From NCBI RefSeq assembly GCF_002414845.1, contig NZ_DIAX01000078.1:220-46272 (forward strand): DNA of 46,053 bases, in the 5' to 3' direction. Numbering within the stretch: position 1 is the first letter of the stretch; each line of letters starts with the position of its first letter. The position numbers and the translations under genes were made by a program. Shown here piece by piece: positions 26,368-34,540 of the stretch. The DNA is from Gordonia sp. UBA5067. Lineage in GTDB: Bacteria; Actinomycetota; Actinomycetes; Mycobacteriales; Mycobacteriaceae. The notes below the pieces were generated by a model that ran no database searches, had not been told where the DNA came from, and was given only the letters and a program-made list of their open reading frames with translations.

Positions 26368-27633
26368 ATGACCGGCGCCGCAATCGCCTTGGGCCCGCAG
26401 GACCACACCTACCTGCACCTGGACACCCCCAGCCGTCCGATGCACTGGGCGCTGCTATTGCAGTTGGGCGCGGGAGCCCGATTGGACATCGCGACCGTCC
26501 GGGACCGTGTCGCCGAGCGCGCCGGGCGCTACCCCCTGTTCCGCACGGGGATCATCGGCGGGCGGTGGCGACGGCCCCGCGTCGTCCAGGTCGGGGCGAT
26601 CGACGCGCCGGCACAGGTCGGGGCGGCGACGTATACCGACGACGCCGATCTGCACGCCCAAGTGGGCATCCTCATGGGGGCACACCTCGATCGCGGCCGG
26701 CCGTTCTGGCACCTGACACTGTTCACCCCGGCCGAGCCGATGTCCGGCGCCGCGCAGTTCTTCCTTCTGTGGGTGCATCACAGCCTCTCCGACGGCATCG
26801 CCGGGGCGGCCTTCTCGGCACTGCTGGCCGACGCCGACGACAGCGGTCTCGCCGAGTTCGACCGCTTCACCACTAGCGAGCGCTTCCACCTCAGCGGTAT
26901 CGACCCCGACGAGCTGGCGACCGCCAAAGCCGCCTTCGGCGAGATCTGGGCAGCCGGGCGGGCCGGGCGGAACTGGCCGCGCCTGCGCCGCTCGGGCCGA
27001 CGCGAGGCGGTCTGGCACAGTGTGTCCACCCGCGACCTGCGGCGGGCGGCAAACCGCACCGGCGCCTCGGTGCACGAATACCTGCTGGCGGTGGTCGGCG
27101 CGACCCTCAGCACGGCGCCACCGGCGGGCACCTCGTCCTCGAATATCCGGGTCACCCTGCCGGTGACGCTGGACAACGAGTTCCGTCACACCGGCAACGC
27201 CGTGTCCGTGGCCCTGCTGAACCTGGCCGGCGACGAAACCGCCATCCCGCCGCAACTGGCGTCGGTGCGCGACCAACTGGCACGGATCGAGCGCGACCGC
27301 CCCGAGTTGCACCTGGCCGCCGCCGACGACGCACCACGCGCCCCGTGGCCGATCTTTCGCATCCTGTCCGGGGTCTCGATGAACCAGATGTCCCCCGATG
27401 CCCATGTCGGGATCAACCCCGGCTTCACCCGGGTGCGCACCGTGCTCGGGGTGCCGATCGACGACCTGACCGCGCTGTCGCCGCTGGTCGGCTATTCGTT
27501 CTCGGTGACGATTCTGGTCCTGGGCACCCGCACCAGCTTCGGCATCGTCTACGACGGCGGGGCCCTGCCCGGGTATGGCGAACGCTTCCTCACGACCTTC
27601 GCGGCACTGTTGGCCGAGGTTCCGGCCCCATAG
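26368..27633 (+). CDS. WS/DGAT-type O-acyltransferase beside the siderophore ACP
   Basis: A 421-residue member of the wax ester synthase/diacylglycerol acyltransferase superfamily. It has the N-terminal LGPQDHTYLHLDTPSRPMHW, the catalytic HHSLSDGIAG (HHxxxDG, about residue 135), VTLPVTLDNEFRHTGNAVSV and the C-terminal FSVTILVLGTRTSFGIVYDG. Family members esterify alcohols with acyl-CoA in the membrane/lipid-droplet zone. Its location 7 bases after an ACP gene and behind iron boxes suggests it uses that ACP's acyl chain on the siderophore or its precursor. ATG 26368 is used; GTG 26365 is in frame just before. Confidence 0.85.
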   Translation: MTGAAIALGPQDHTYLHLDTPSRPMHWALLLQLGAGARLDIATVRDRVAERAGRYPLFRTGIIGGRWRRPRVVQVGAIDAPAQVGAATYTDDADLHAQVGILMGAHLDRGRPFWHLTLFTPAEPMSGAAQFFLLWVHHSLSDGIAGAAFSALLADADDSGLAEFDRFTTSERFHLSGIDPDELATAKAAFGEIWAAGRAGRNWPRLRRSGRREAVWHSVSTRDLRRAANRTGASVHEYLLAVVGATLSTAPPAGTSSSNIRVTLPVTLDNEFRHTGNAVSVALLNLAGDETAIPPQLASVRDQLARIERDRPELHLAAADDAPRAPWPIFRILSGVSMNQMSPDAHVGINPGFTRVRTVLGVPIDDLTALSPLVGYSFSVTILVLGTRTSFGIVYDGGALPGYGERFLTTFAALLAEVPAP

Positions 27634-27646
27634 CTGGGTGGCCTCT

Positions 27647-27678
27647 TGTTGAGACAAACTGTACGATTCGTCTCAACA
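27647..27678. promoter_or_regulatory. perfect 9-bp inverted repeat, likely TetR-type operator
   Basis: TGTTGAGAC (27647-27655) and GTCTCAACA (27670-27678) are perfect inverted repeats separated by 14 nt. The pair lies between the WS/DGAT-type stop and the ATG at 27692, with a GAGGAG ribosome site just after it. TGAGAC/GTCTCA arms are common in TetR-family operators. No TetR gene is in the window, so the regulator would act from elsewhere. Confidence 0.6.
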
Positions 27679-27691
27679 GCGAGGAGACGAA

Positions 27692-28954
27692 ATGCCAACC
27701 AGCCCGTCCACCGCCGGCAATGCCGGATTCCCGTCCGCCGTCACCCACGACCAGGCGGTCGCCAACCCGTGGGTACGACGGGCGCGCACCCTGACCCGCA
27801 AGCTCACCGGGACGGACCTTTTCCCCGAGCCCGAGCAGCTGGCATCCTTCGCCGCAGAGATGTTCCAGACCGACGCGGTAGCCGAACGTTTCGTCGCCGA
27901 GGTCTACGGCTCTCTCGGCGGCGAGGCAGCGCGCACCGTGCTCGACCAGGCGCTGACCGAAGGCATCGACAGCGTCCCCAATCCCCCGCCGGCGATGGCC
28001 GACCTCTTCGCGGAGTTCGAGACCGTGCCCGCCTGGGTGGACCCGGATCTCATCGCACAGGGTGAGGGGATCTGGCGCCGCTGGGGCACCGCCCTGTTCA
28101 GCGTCGCCGGCGGCGAAACCCTGGAAATGTACACCGAGGCCGCCGTCGCCAAGCCGCTTTCGCTGGCCGGTGGATACGCCGGCGACAACGCACTACGCCG
28201 CTTCCTGGAGACGGCGCGCTTCTGGATCGACGTCTCGCAGCCCAACGCCCTGCTCACCCCCGGATCAGCCGGCCGGGCCACCGCCATGCGGGTGCGGGTC
28301 ATGCACGTGTGGGTCCGGCGCACCGTCGCCGAGCATCCGGAGTGGGACCGCGACCGCTGGGGTGATCCGATCAGCCAGTCCTACCAGCTCTTGACCCTGA
28401 TGGGCGGCAGCGTGGTGCCGGCCATGGCACTCTGGCTCACCGGGATCCAGACCACCCCGAAGGAAATCCGGGCACTGCTGCACTACCAACGCTATCTGGG
28501 CCACCTGCTCGGCGTGCGGACGCAGTGGTACCCCGCGAACATCAGCGAGGCGCTGCGCCTGCTGGCCTTCGTCAACCTGACCCGCAGCTACGACGCCGGC
28601 AACGACGGCGCCGAACTCATCGAATCCTTCCCGGCCGCCTTCACGACCAGCGACGCCACCGGCCTGCGCAAACTGCGCGGCAGGTACAACGCCGCCATGT
28701 ATGCCGCCTACTCGAGCATGTACATGTTCCCGTGGACCCGTCGCAAGTACGACCTGCCCAACCCGCTCCCAGGTCTGGTGCTGATTGCGGCGCGCCTACC
28801 GCTCGTCGTCGCCGTCGAAACCCTCCGCCGGGTCTCCCCGACGCTCTCCCGCTGGCACGAGAAGGCGATGTGCCGTCACCGCGAGAGCTGGCACGCCATG
28901 CAGATGGCCGGGCGCTCGGCCGACTTCGCACACGGCAAGGGTTTGCGTCGCTGA
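27692..28954 (+). CDS. MpaB-family (DUF2236) oxygenase
   Basis: A 420-residue protein of the DUF2236/MpaB group, which contains heme-binding oxygenases such as latex clearing protein and mycophenolic acid MpaB'. Visible features are FVAEVYGSLGGEAARTVLDQ, WVDPDLIAQGEGIWRRWGTA, SLAGGYAGDN, FLETARFWIDV, RVRVMHVWVRRTVAEHPEWD and GDPISQSYQLLTLMGGS. The His in VRVMHVWVRR is a candidate heme ligand from what is known of the family. It has a clear SD (GAGGAG) and its own operator-like palindrome, so it is probably not part of the siderophore regulon. Confidence 0.85.
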   Translation: MPTSPSTAGNAGFPSAVTHDQAVANPWVRRARTLTRKLTGTDLFPEPEQLASFAAEMFQTDAVAERFVAEVYGSLGGEAARTVLDQALTEGIDSVPNPPPAMADLFAEFETVPAWVDPDLIAQGEGIWRRWGTALFSVAGGETLEMYTEAAVAKPLSLAGGYAGDNALRRFLETARFWIDVSQPNALLTPGSAGRATAMRVRVMHVWVRRTVAEHPEWDRDRWGDPISQSYQLLTLMGGSVVPAMALWLTGIQTTPKEIRALLHYQRYLGHLLGVRTQWYPANISEALRLLAFVNLTRSYDAGNDGAELIESFPAAFTTSDATGLRKLRGRYNAAMYAAYSSMYMFPWTRRKYDLPNPLPGLVLIAARLPLVVAVETLRRVSPTLSRWHEKAMCRHRESWHAMQMAGRSADFAHGKGLRR

Positions 28955-29033
28955 CCCGGTTCCATCCCCGGGTGGTCGGCCGATTGCATTGTGCTCGCCC
29001 TTACGCGATAGCGTGACGACGGAGGTAGTGCCG

Positions 29034-30482
29034 GTGTCTGCAGAGGGGTCCACACCCCGCGAGGAGCCGTCCGACGACAACCATCCCCGCGCAGCGGTGG
29101 CCGTGCTGTCGCTGGCCGGGATCGTCGTGGCGCTGATGCAGACCGTCATCGTTCCGCTTATCCCCCAGCTCCCGCACCTGCTGCACGCCCGTCCCGAGCA
29201 CGCCACCTGGGCATTGACCATCACGCTGCTCGTGGGTGCGGTGATCACCCCGATCGGTGGCCGTCTCGGCGACATGTACGGCAAGCGCCGGATGCTCCTG
29301 GCCAGCATGGGTGCGGTTACCGTGGGCTCCGCAGTGTGCGCGGTGTCGAGCTCGTTGCCGCCCTTTCTGCTCGGCCGCGGCCTGCAGGGCCTGGGCTTCG
29401 GCACGATCGCGCTGGGCATTTCGGCGATGCGCGACATCGTTCCTACGCGACGCCTGGGCTCCTCCGTGGGTGCCATGAGTGCCTCCCTCGGTATCGGCGG
29501 AGCATTGGGACTGCCGTTGGCCGCCGTCATCGCCGAGTTCATCGGCTGGCACATCTTGTTCTGGCTATGCGCCATCGCCGCCGCGCTGGCAGGCGCCGGA
29601 ATCGCGCGGACCGTCCCGGAGAGCACCCAGCGCGCCGGTGGGCGTTTTGACTTCCTCGGCGCCCTCGGGCTGGCGGCGGTGCTGACCTGCCTGCTGCTGC
29701 CACTGTCGATGGGCGCCACCTGGGGGTGGGGTTCACCGCCGACCGTCGGCCTCCTCATCGCCTTCGTTCTGATCGCCGTGGCGTGGGGCGCACACGAACT
29801 GCGCCGGGCCGCGCCCCTGATCGATCTGCGCCTGGCGACCGGCCGGCCGGTCCTGCTGACCAACATCGCCTCGATCGCCACCGGCTTCGCCTTCTACTCG
29901 ATGCAGATCATGCCGATCCAGCTGCTGATGGCCCCAACGAGTAGCGAACTCGGCCTGGGCTATCAGATGGCCGTCGCCGCCCTTGTTCTCGCGCCGAGCG
30001 GCATTCTGATGTTCCTCTTCTCTCGGGTGAGTTCCTGGCTCACCGAGCGCTACGGGCCCCGCATAGCGCTGGCCATCGGCGGTGGCGGCCTCGGCCTGGG
30101 GTATGCGGTCTTCCTCCTGCCGCTGGCGACCGACGTCCCGTTCACCTGGTGGCTGATGCTGATCAGCTCCGGGATCAGCGGCGCTGGACTCGGCACCGCC
30201 TACGCGGCAATGCCGGCGCTGATCATGCGCGCGGTGCCGATCGCGCAGACCGGTGAGGCCAACGGCGTCAATGCCCTCATGCGCGTCATCGGCACCTCGA
30301 CGTCGGCCGCGCTGGTCGGCACGATCCTCACCTGGTCGATGGTGACGGTACTGGGCACCAACGGACAGCCGACACGGGTGCCCGACGTCGCCGGCTATCT
30401 GACCGCCGCCATCATCTCGCTAGCCGCCTGCGTCGCCGCCGCACTGGTGGCGCTGGCGATCCCCGCCCAATCATCGTCCTAG
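29034..30482 (+). CDS. MFS drug/metabolite exporter
   Basis: A 482-residue major facilitator of the drug:H+ antiporter type, with about 12-14 membrane segments. The MFS loop motif is GGRLGDMYGKRRMLL (about residues 70-84), and LGRGLQGLGFGTIALG and ASLGIGGALGLPLAAVI match the antiporter motifs of segments 4-5. The GTG at 29034 has GGAGG 8 bases upstream; an in-frame GTG at 29013 is the alternative. The substrate is unknown. Export of the siderophore is conceivable since no other exporter is nearby, but no iron box precedes it and it follows the MpaB oxygenase. Confidence 0.85.
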   Translation: MSAEGSTPREEPSDDNHPRAAVAVLSLAGIVVALMQTVIVPLIPQLPHLLHARPEHATWALTITLLVGAVITPIGGRLGDMYGKRRMLLASMGAVTVGSAVCAVSSSLPPFLLGRGLQGLGFGTIALGISAMRDIVPTRRLGSSVGAMSASLGIGGALGLPLAAVIAEFIGWHILFWLCAIAAALAGAGIARTVPESTQRAGGRFDFLGALGLAAVLTCLLLPLSMGATWGWGSPPTVGLLIAFVLIAVAWGAHELRRAAPLIDLRLATGRPVLLTNIASIATGFAFYSMQIMPIQLLMAPTSSELGLGYQMAVAALVLAPSGILMFLFSRVSSWLTERYGPRIALAIGGGGLGLGYAVFLLPLATDVPFTWWLMLISSGISGAGLGTAYAAMPALIMRAVPIAQTGEANGVNALMRVIGTSTSAALVGTILTWSMVTVLGTNGQPTRVPDVAGYLTAAIISLAACVAAALVALAIPAQSSS

Positions 30483-30518
30483 CAAGCCGCCGTGGTCACC
30501 AGGACCACGGCGGTTTGC
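30482..30518. terminator. strong hairpin between convergent MFS and MBL genes
   Basis: CCGCCGTGGTC (30487-30497) pairs perfectly with GACCACGGCGG (30503-30513), and GCAAG/TTTGC flanks (30482-30486 and 30514-30518) extend the stem to about 16 pairs with one G-U. The loop is 5 nt. It starts at the MFS stop and ends 24 bases before the stop of the opposite gene, so it can serve both directions. Confidence 0.75.
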
Positions 30519-30542
30519 CTCAGCGACGAATCTCTATCTGAC

Positions 30543-31700
30543 TCAGGCCTTGCCGGTCAGCTTGCCGTACTCGATTCCGCCATGCACGTAGGTCGGCACC
30601 ACCGGCCAGAACCGCTTCCACGGTGCCAGTTCGGTCGACGGCAGAATCTGCAGCCACCGCGGATCGTCCTTGCACGGATCGGCCAGCGTCTTCTCCTTGA
30701 CCATGGAGTCGTACTGGTCGAGGGAATCCTCGAGCGTGTTCGCATTCGGGCAGATCTCCCGGCCGAACTTCTCGTGGTAGTGCCGCACACCCGGGATCTT
30801 CGACAACTCGGGCTGCCAGTTGTCCAGCGAGATCCCGTTCTCCGACGAGACCCAGACACCGTCGGGGGTGTTGATCACCAGGGAATGATTGCCGTCGGTG
30901 TGGCCGGGCGTCCACAGCAGGGCGATGCCGGGGCCGAGTTCGATGTCACCCTCGAAGGCGATGAACTTGTCAGGGTCGACGCCACCGAGCCCGCCGTCGA
31001 CGTACCAGGCCCACTGCATCGGATGCAGGGATTCCAGCGTGGCCAGTTCCCGCGAGTGCACCAGCATCTTCGCGTCGCCGAACAGCGGCTTGCGGGGCTC
31101 CTTCTCGCCGTCGATGACCTCGGTGGAGCCGAGGATCATCCGGGGATCCTGAACATGGAGGTGGTCGAAGGTGCAGAAGTCGATGTCGTCGGGTGACAGG
31201 CCCAGCTTGTCTAGGACGCTGTCCGGCTCGTCGTAATACTGCAACACCGCCTTTTGCACGATCGATCCGCCGGGAATCTTGTCGATCAGCTTCTGCAGGT
31301 CGCGGTAGAACGGCGCCTCCGCCGAGCCCTCGGGCATCGTCGGCTCGAAGACCAGAGTGCGCGGGGTGCCGTTGAAGTCGTCGTACTGGACGACGATCAT
31401 CCGGTTGATCATCGAAATCAGCGGCAGCGTCGGCACCGACACCGCATCGTGGAAGGCATATTTGACCGGGTACGGCGCAGCCGCGACATCGACGGACTTC
31501 ACCGCCCGGATCTGTCCCTGTTCCTTGAACCGGACCTTGTAGGCGGCCGCTGCGTCGCGGACCGCCGCGAGGCGTTCGCCGCGGGGCCATACATCGTGTA
31601 CGCCGTCGAATTCGGGGATCGGCCGGGCACCGATCGCGGCCAGGCGAGCGGTACTGATGTCCGCGTCGGCGCTGGTGGTGGGCTGCTTGGTACTCGTCAC
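30543..31700 (-). CDS. metallo-beta-lactamase-fold hydrolase
   Basis: A 385-residue protein of the MBL superfamily. The metal site is visible as TFDHLHVQD (HxHxxD in place of the usual HxHxDH), followed by LLWTPGHTDGNHSLVI with the third-histidine region and a PDGVWVSSENGISLDNW stretch. The C-terminal VPTYVHGGIEYGKLTGKA is not distinctive. The reaction is unknown; lactone or ester hydrolysis are typical of the fold. GTG 31700 has AAGGAG 8 bases upstream and is preferred to the ATG at 31736. It sits directly downstream of an AraC-type regulator read in the same direction. Confidence 0.8.
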   Translation of the reverse strand: MTSTKQPTTSADADISTARLAAIGARPIPEFDGVHDVWPRGERLAAVRDAAAAYKVRFKEQGQIRAVKSVDVAAAPYPVKYAFHDAVSVPTLPLISMINRMIVVQYDDFNGTPRTLVFEPTMPEGSAEAPFYRDLQKLIDKIPGGSIVQKAVLQYYDEPDSVLDKLGLSPDDIDFCTFDHLHVQDPRMILGSTEVIDGEKEPRKPLFGDAKMLVHSRELATLESLHPMQWAWYVDGGLGGVDPDKFIAFEGDIELGPGIALLWTPGHTDGNHSLVINTPDGVWVSSENGISLDNWQPELSKIPGVRHYHEKFGREICPNANTLEDSLDQYDSMVKEKTLADPCKDDPRWLQILPSTELAPWKRFWPVVPTYVHGGIEYGKLTGKA

Positions 31701-31744
31701 TGACCTACTCCTTGCTGGGCTGATGGCTCCCAGCATTCTACTAG

Positions 31745-31785
31745 TTGCCTACCAAAACTTGCTTTGAGGCGACAGTTTGCCTACC
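31745..31785 (-). promoter_or_regulatory. direct repeat TTGCCTACC in the MBL gene promoter
   Basis: TTGCCTACC occurs at 31745-31753 and again at 31777-31785, 32 bp or about three helical turns apart, in the 80-base gap between the AraC gene and the MBL gene. Direct-repeat half-sites in this position fit activation by the adjacent AraC-type regulator. The second copy overlaps the AraC stop codon. Confidence 0.4.
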
Positions 31786-32812
31786 GGCCATCCTCGGCCA
31801 CCGCTGCCCCGACACGGCGCAGTTCGCGCGGCGACATGGCGAACCAGCGCCGCACCGCATGACTGAGCGAGGATTGTTCGGTGAATCCAACGAGGTTGGC
31901 GACTTGCCCCAGCGGCAGGCCGGTGGCCGTGATGTAGCGGTGCGCCGCATCGCGCCGGACGCCGTCGAGGAGTTCGTCGAAAGACACGCCTTCGCCTGAC
32001 AGCCGCCGCTGCAGGGTCCGCGGATGCAGCGCCAAGAGTCGGGCCACCTGCGGCAGCCCCGGCACCCCGGTCGCCAACAACTCAGCCATGGTCCGCCGGA
32101 CCTGCGCCGCCGCCGCGACATTGAGATCAGGGTGCTCGCGCGCCAGATGGGCCAGCGCCAGCCGGCTGATCGTCAGGTCCGCGCCGTCGAACCTGCGGTC
32201 GAGGACCGCGCGCTCCACTCGAAGTGCCCCGATCGTGGCGTTGAACTGCACGTCGCAACCGAAGAATTCGAGGTATCGCTGCACCGGCGACTGCGGCGAA
32301 TGCGGGATCTCCACCGAGCGGATGCCTCGCCCATCACCGGCCAGCGCCACGGCCACCCGGTGAAACAAGCCGAGGCCGAGTTCCATCGCCTGCGGCGAAT
32401 ACGGCGACATGAGGAGGTCTTTGCGATAGCTCAGCGCCACCACGCCGCGCGCGGACCGCGGGTCGGGCACGACACCGATCTGCAGCGCCGGACTGTGCAC
32501 GAAGATGAACCGGGACGAACACCGCAGGGCCTCGGCGAGCGTGGGTGAGGATTCGATCGCCACGGCCAGTGGGCCGAGGATTGTCAGATCCTGCCGCTCG
32601 GCGAGCAGCAGGCCGAAGTCGGGGCGCTCGAGTTCGGTCGCCGCCGCGTCGAGCATGCGGTCGTGCGCCGTGATCGAAATCAGCCCGTCGTCACTCGCGA
32701 GCGTCACCGGGTTGATCCCGAACCGTGCGAGCAGGCCCTGCGGCTCACCGCCGAGTTCACCGACCAGCGGCACGAAGCCCCGGAGACTGGCGGCGCGAAT
32801 GAACGGGCCCAT
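31781..32812 (-). CDS. AraC-family transcriptional regulator (OruR/ArgR-like architecture)
   Basis: A 343-residue regulator with a long N-terminal sensor region (MGPFIRAASLRGFVPLVGEL to about residue 225) of the arabinose-binding-like type and a C-terminal AraC DNA-binding pair of helix-turn-helices: LPQVARLLALHPRTLQRRLS then GLPLGQVANLVGFTEQSSLS and HAVRRWFAMSPRELR. It is transcribed toward the MBL-fold gene, 80 bases downstream, which it most likely controls. The inducer is unknown. Confidence 0.88.
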   Translation of the reverse strand: MGPFIRAASLRGFVPLVGELGGEPQGLLARFGINPVTLASDDGLISITAHDRMLDAAATELERPDFGLLLAERQDLTILGPLAVAIESSPTLAEALRCSSRFIFVHSPALQIGVVPDPRSARGVVALSYRKDLLMSPYSPQAMELGLGLFHRVAVALAGDGRGIRSVEIPHSPQSPVQRYLEFFGCDVQFNATIGALRVERAVLDRRFDGADLTISRLALAHLAREHPDLNVAAAAQVRRTMAELLATGVPGLPQVARLLALHPRTLQRRLSGEGVSFDELLDGVRRDAAHRYITATGLPLGQVANLVGFTEQSSLSHAVRRWFAMSPRELRRVGAAVAEDGR

Positions 32813-32921
32813 GAACCGAGGCTACCGGGGGGTTATCGACCGACGGCGTAATCGCGCGTGGAATGATCGGCGTCACATTCACGCCCGCACCGCCATCGAA
32901 GGCGGCAGGTAGGAGTTCTTG

Positions 32922-34520
32922 ATGCGCCGCCGTTCGGCTTTGACCTCATGTGCCGCAGCCGTCGCTGTGCTGATGGCGGCCGCGGTCGCCGCGCCGGGCG
33001 CCCACGCCCAGCCGACCCCGTCGTCACAGCCACTGGCCTGCGTCCCGTTGATCGGCACCAACCAGCTGATCCCGCCGCTTCCCGGCATTGCGACCCCGCT
33101 GCCCGGCGACAAGGGGCCCGCCGTGTTCACGGTGCTTGCACCGGCGCGGTCCAGCGCCGGACTCCCCGCCGCGGTCCACCTGCGCGACGGAGTCGTCGGC
33201 TTCAACAGCTTCATCGAGACCGCTCTGCGCCACGGCTCGCTGTACACCCGCCAGCGCGACTCCACCGGCCCGTGGCGCAAGGTACCGACGCCACCGTGCC
33301 TCGATGGGCGGATCGTCGGCGTCTCGGTGAACAACAACATGCTGGTGGCCCTGGACCGCAACGGCTGGATCTACTCGCTCGACAACCTCCTGTCCGCACC
33401 GGTGACGTGGAACTGGACCCGCCTGCACGGCGGGCCGATCTGGCTGTGGCCCGGGATGACGGTGCCCACCGACCCCCGGCAGGCGCGCACGTGGTCACTG
33501 AGTCACCGCATCTCCCGCAGCTTCACCGATGCGGCCGGTCACACACACCCGCTGACCGCCGGGCTGGTCCAGCTGGTCAGCCTGACCGGCGACGGCTCCC
33601 GCATCGTGTACCAGGATCCGTGGTTGCCGGCCGACTACAGCTACGAGATCGGCGGCCCGCTCGGCGGGCGCTTCCGCTCCGAGGCGATCTCGGCGTCGGG
33701 CTCGGTCACCTTTGTGATTAACCGCCACGGCGACATGTACACCCGCGAGTACGACCTCGACTTCGCCGGTTCCAACAACATCCCGGAGCGCTACACCTGG
33801 CAGCGGCGCGGCATCAACGGCGCCCAAGCCCCCTCCCAGCTCGAGGAGCGGTTCAACCCGGCCTACACCCCGGTGGCACTGCCCGCAAAGGACTGGCGTC
33901 ATCAGCCGAAAGTCTCGGGCGAAGTGACCTCCCGCATCTCCATCCACGACTCGGGACCAGCCGTCGAGGACCGTGAACTGCGCGTCGAGGGCCGCCAGCA
34001 CGGGACGACCGGCTTCTGGCACAAGCAACTCTTCGCCCCGGCCTGGCAGTTCACGACGACGGGCGACGCGCTCGCACGCCCGGTTCTCAACGCCGACCCG
34101 TCGACCGACCAGTCGGCCCTGACGCTGGCTCCGCCGAGCGGAGTCAACTTTGCCGGCGCACTGCCCGCCGGCTGGCGGCTCTCGACGACAGACTTCGACT
34201 GGGCGCAGACCAAGCACCCCATGGTGCTGACGTCGCCGACGGGCCGAAACTACGAGGTTGCGCTGTACACCACCGACGGTCTCCGCTTTCTGCCACGCGG
34301 ACCGGGCCTGGACGACGAACTGCGCACGATGGATGGCGCACTCGACCTGCGCGCCGCCGAGCCGTGGGCGCCGGACTCGGCCGAACTTCGCCGGTTCATG
34401 AAGCAGCACCTGGCGGGTAAGGACATCTTCGAGGTCGGCGTGCAGGTCAGCCGCAACCGCCTTGTTATCGCGCCCGCGGGGCTGCTGACCACACCGCTGG
34501 GCACACTGACCAGGCGATAG
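32922..34520 (+). CDS. large exported protein of unknown function
   Basis: A 532-residue protein with a clear Sec signal peptide: MRRRSALTSCAAAVAVLMAA then AVAAPGAHA, with a cut expected after AHA. The mature part contains motifs such as VPLIGTNQLIPPLPGIATPL, NGWIYSLDNLL, SLTGDGSRIVYQDPWLP and INRHGDMYTREYD, suggestive of a beta-propeller-like repeat fold, and an Asp/His-rich DWRHQPKVSG stretch. I recognise no catalytic motif. ATG 32922 has AGGAG at 32911-32915; a TTG just before is unlikely. It is convergent with the YeiH-like gene and divergent from the AraC gene. Confidence 0.78.
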   Translation: MRRRSALTSCAAAVAVLMAAAVAAPGAHAQPTPSSQPLACVPLIGTNQLIPPLPGIATPLPGDKGPAVFTVLAPARSSAGLPAAVHLRDGVVGFNSFIETALRHGSLYTRQRDSTGPWRKVPTPPCLDGRIVGVSVNNNMLVALDRNGWIYSLDNLLSAPVTWNWTRLHGGPIWLWPGMTVPTDPRQARTWSLSHRISRSFTDAAGHTHPLTAGLVQLVSLTGDGSRIVYQDPWLPADYSYEIGGPLGGRFRSEAISASGSVTFVINRHGDMYTREYDLDFAGSNNIPERYTWQRRGINGAQAPSQLEERFNPAYTPVALPAKDWRHQPKVSGEVTSRISIHDSGPAVEDRELRVEGRQHGTTGFWHKQLFAPAWQFTTTGDALARPVLNADPSTDQSALTLAPPSGVNFAGALPAGWRLSTTDFDWAQTKHPMVLTSPTGRNYEVALYTTDGLRFLPRGPGLDDELRTMDGALDLRAAEPWAPDSAELRRFMKQHLAGKDIFEVGVQVSRNRLVIAPAGLLTTPLGTLTRR

Positions 34521-34540
34521 CCGACCCGGCCTCCACCGGT

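Noticed and set aside
28954..28973. Short ACCCGG/CCGGGT hairpin after the MpaB gene as terminator
   Set aside because: Only 6 bp with an 8-nt loop and no T-run; such stems are common by chance at this GC content.
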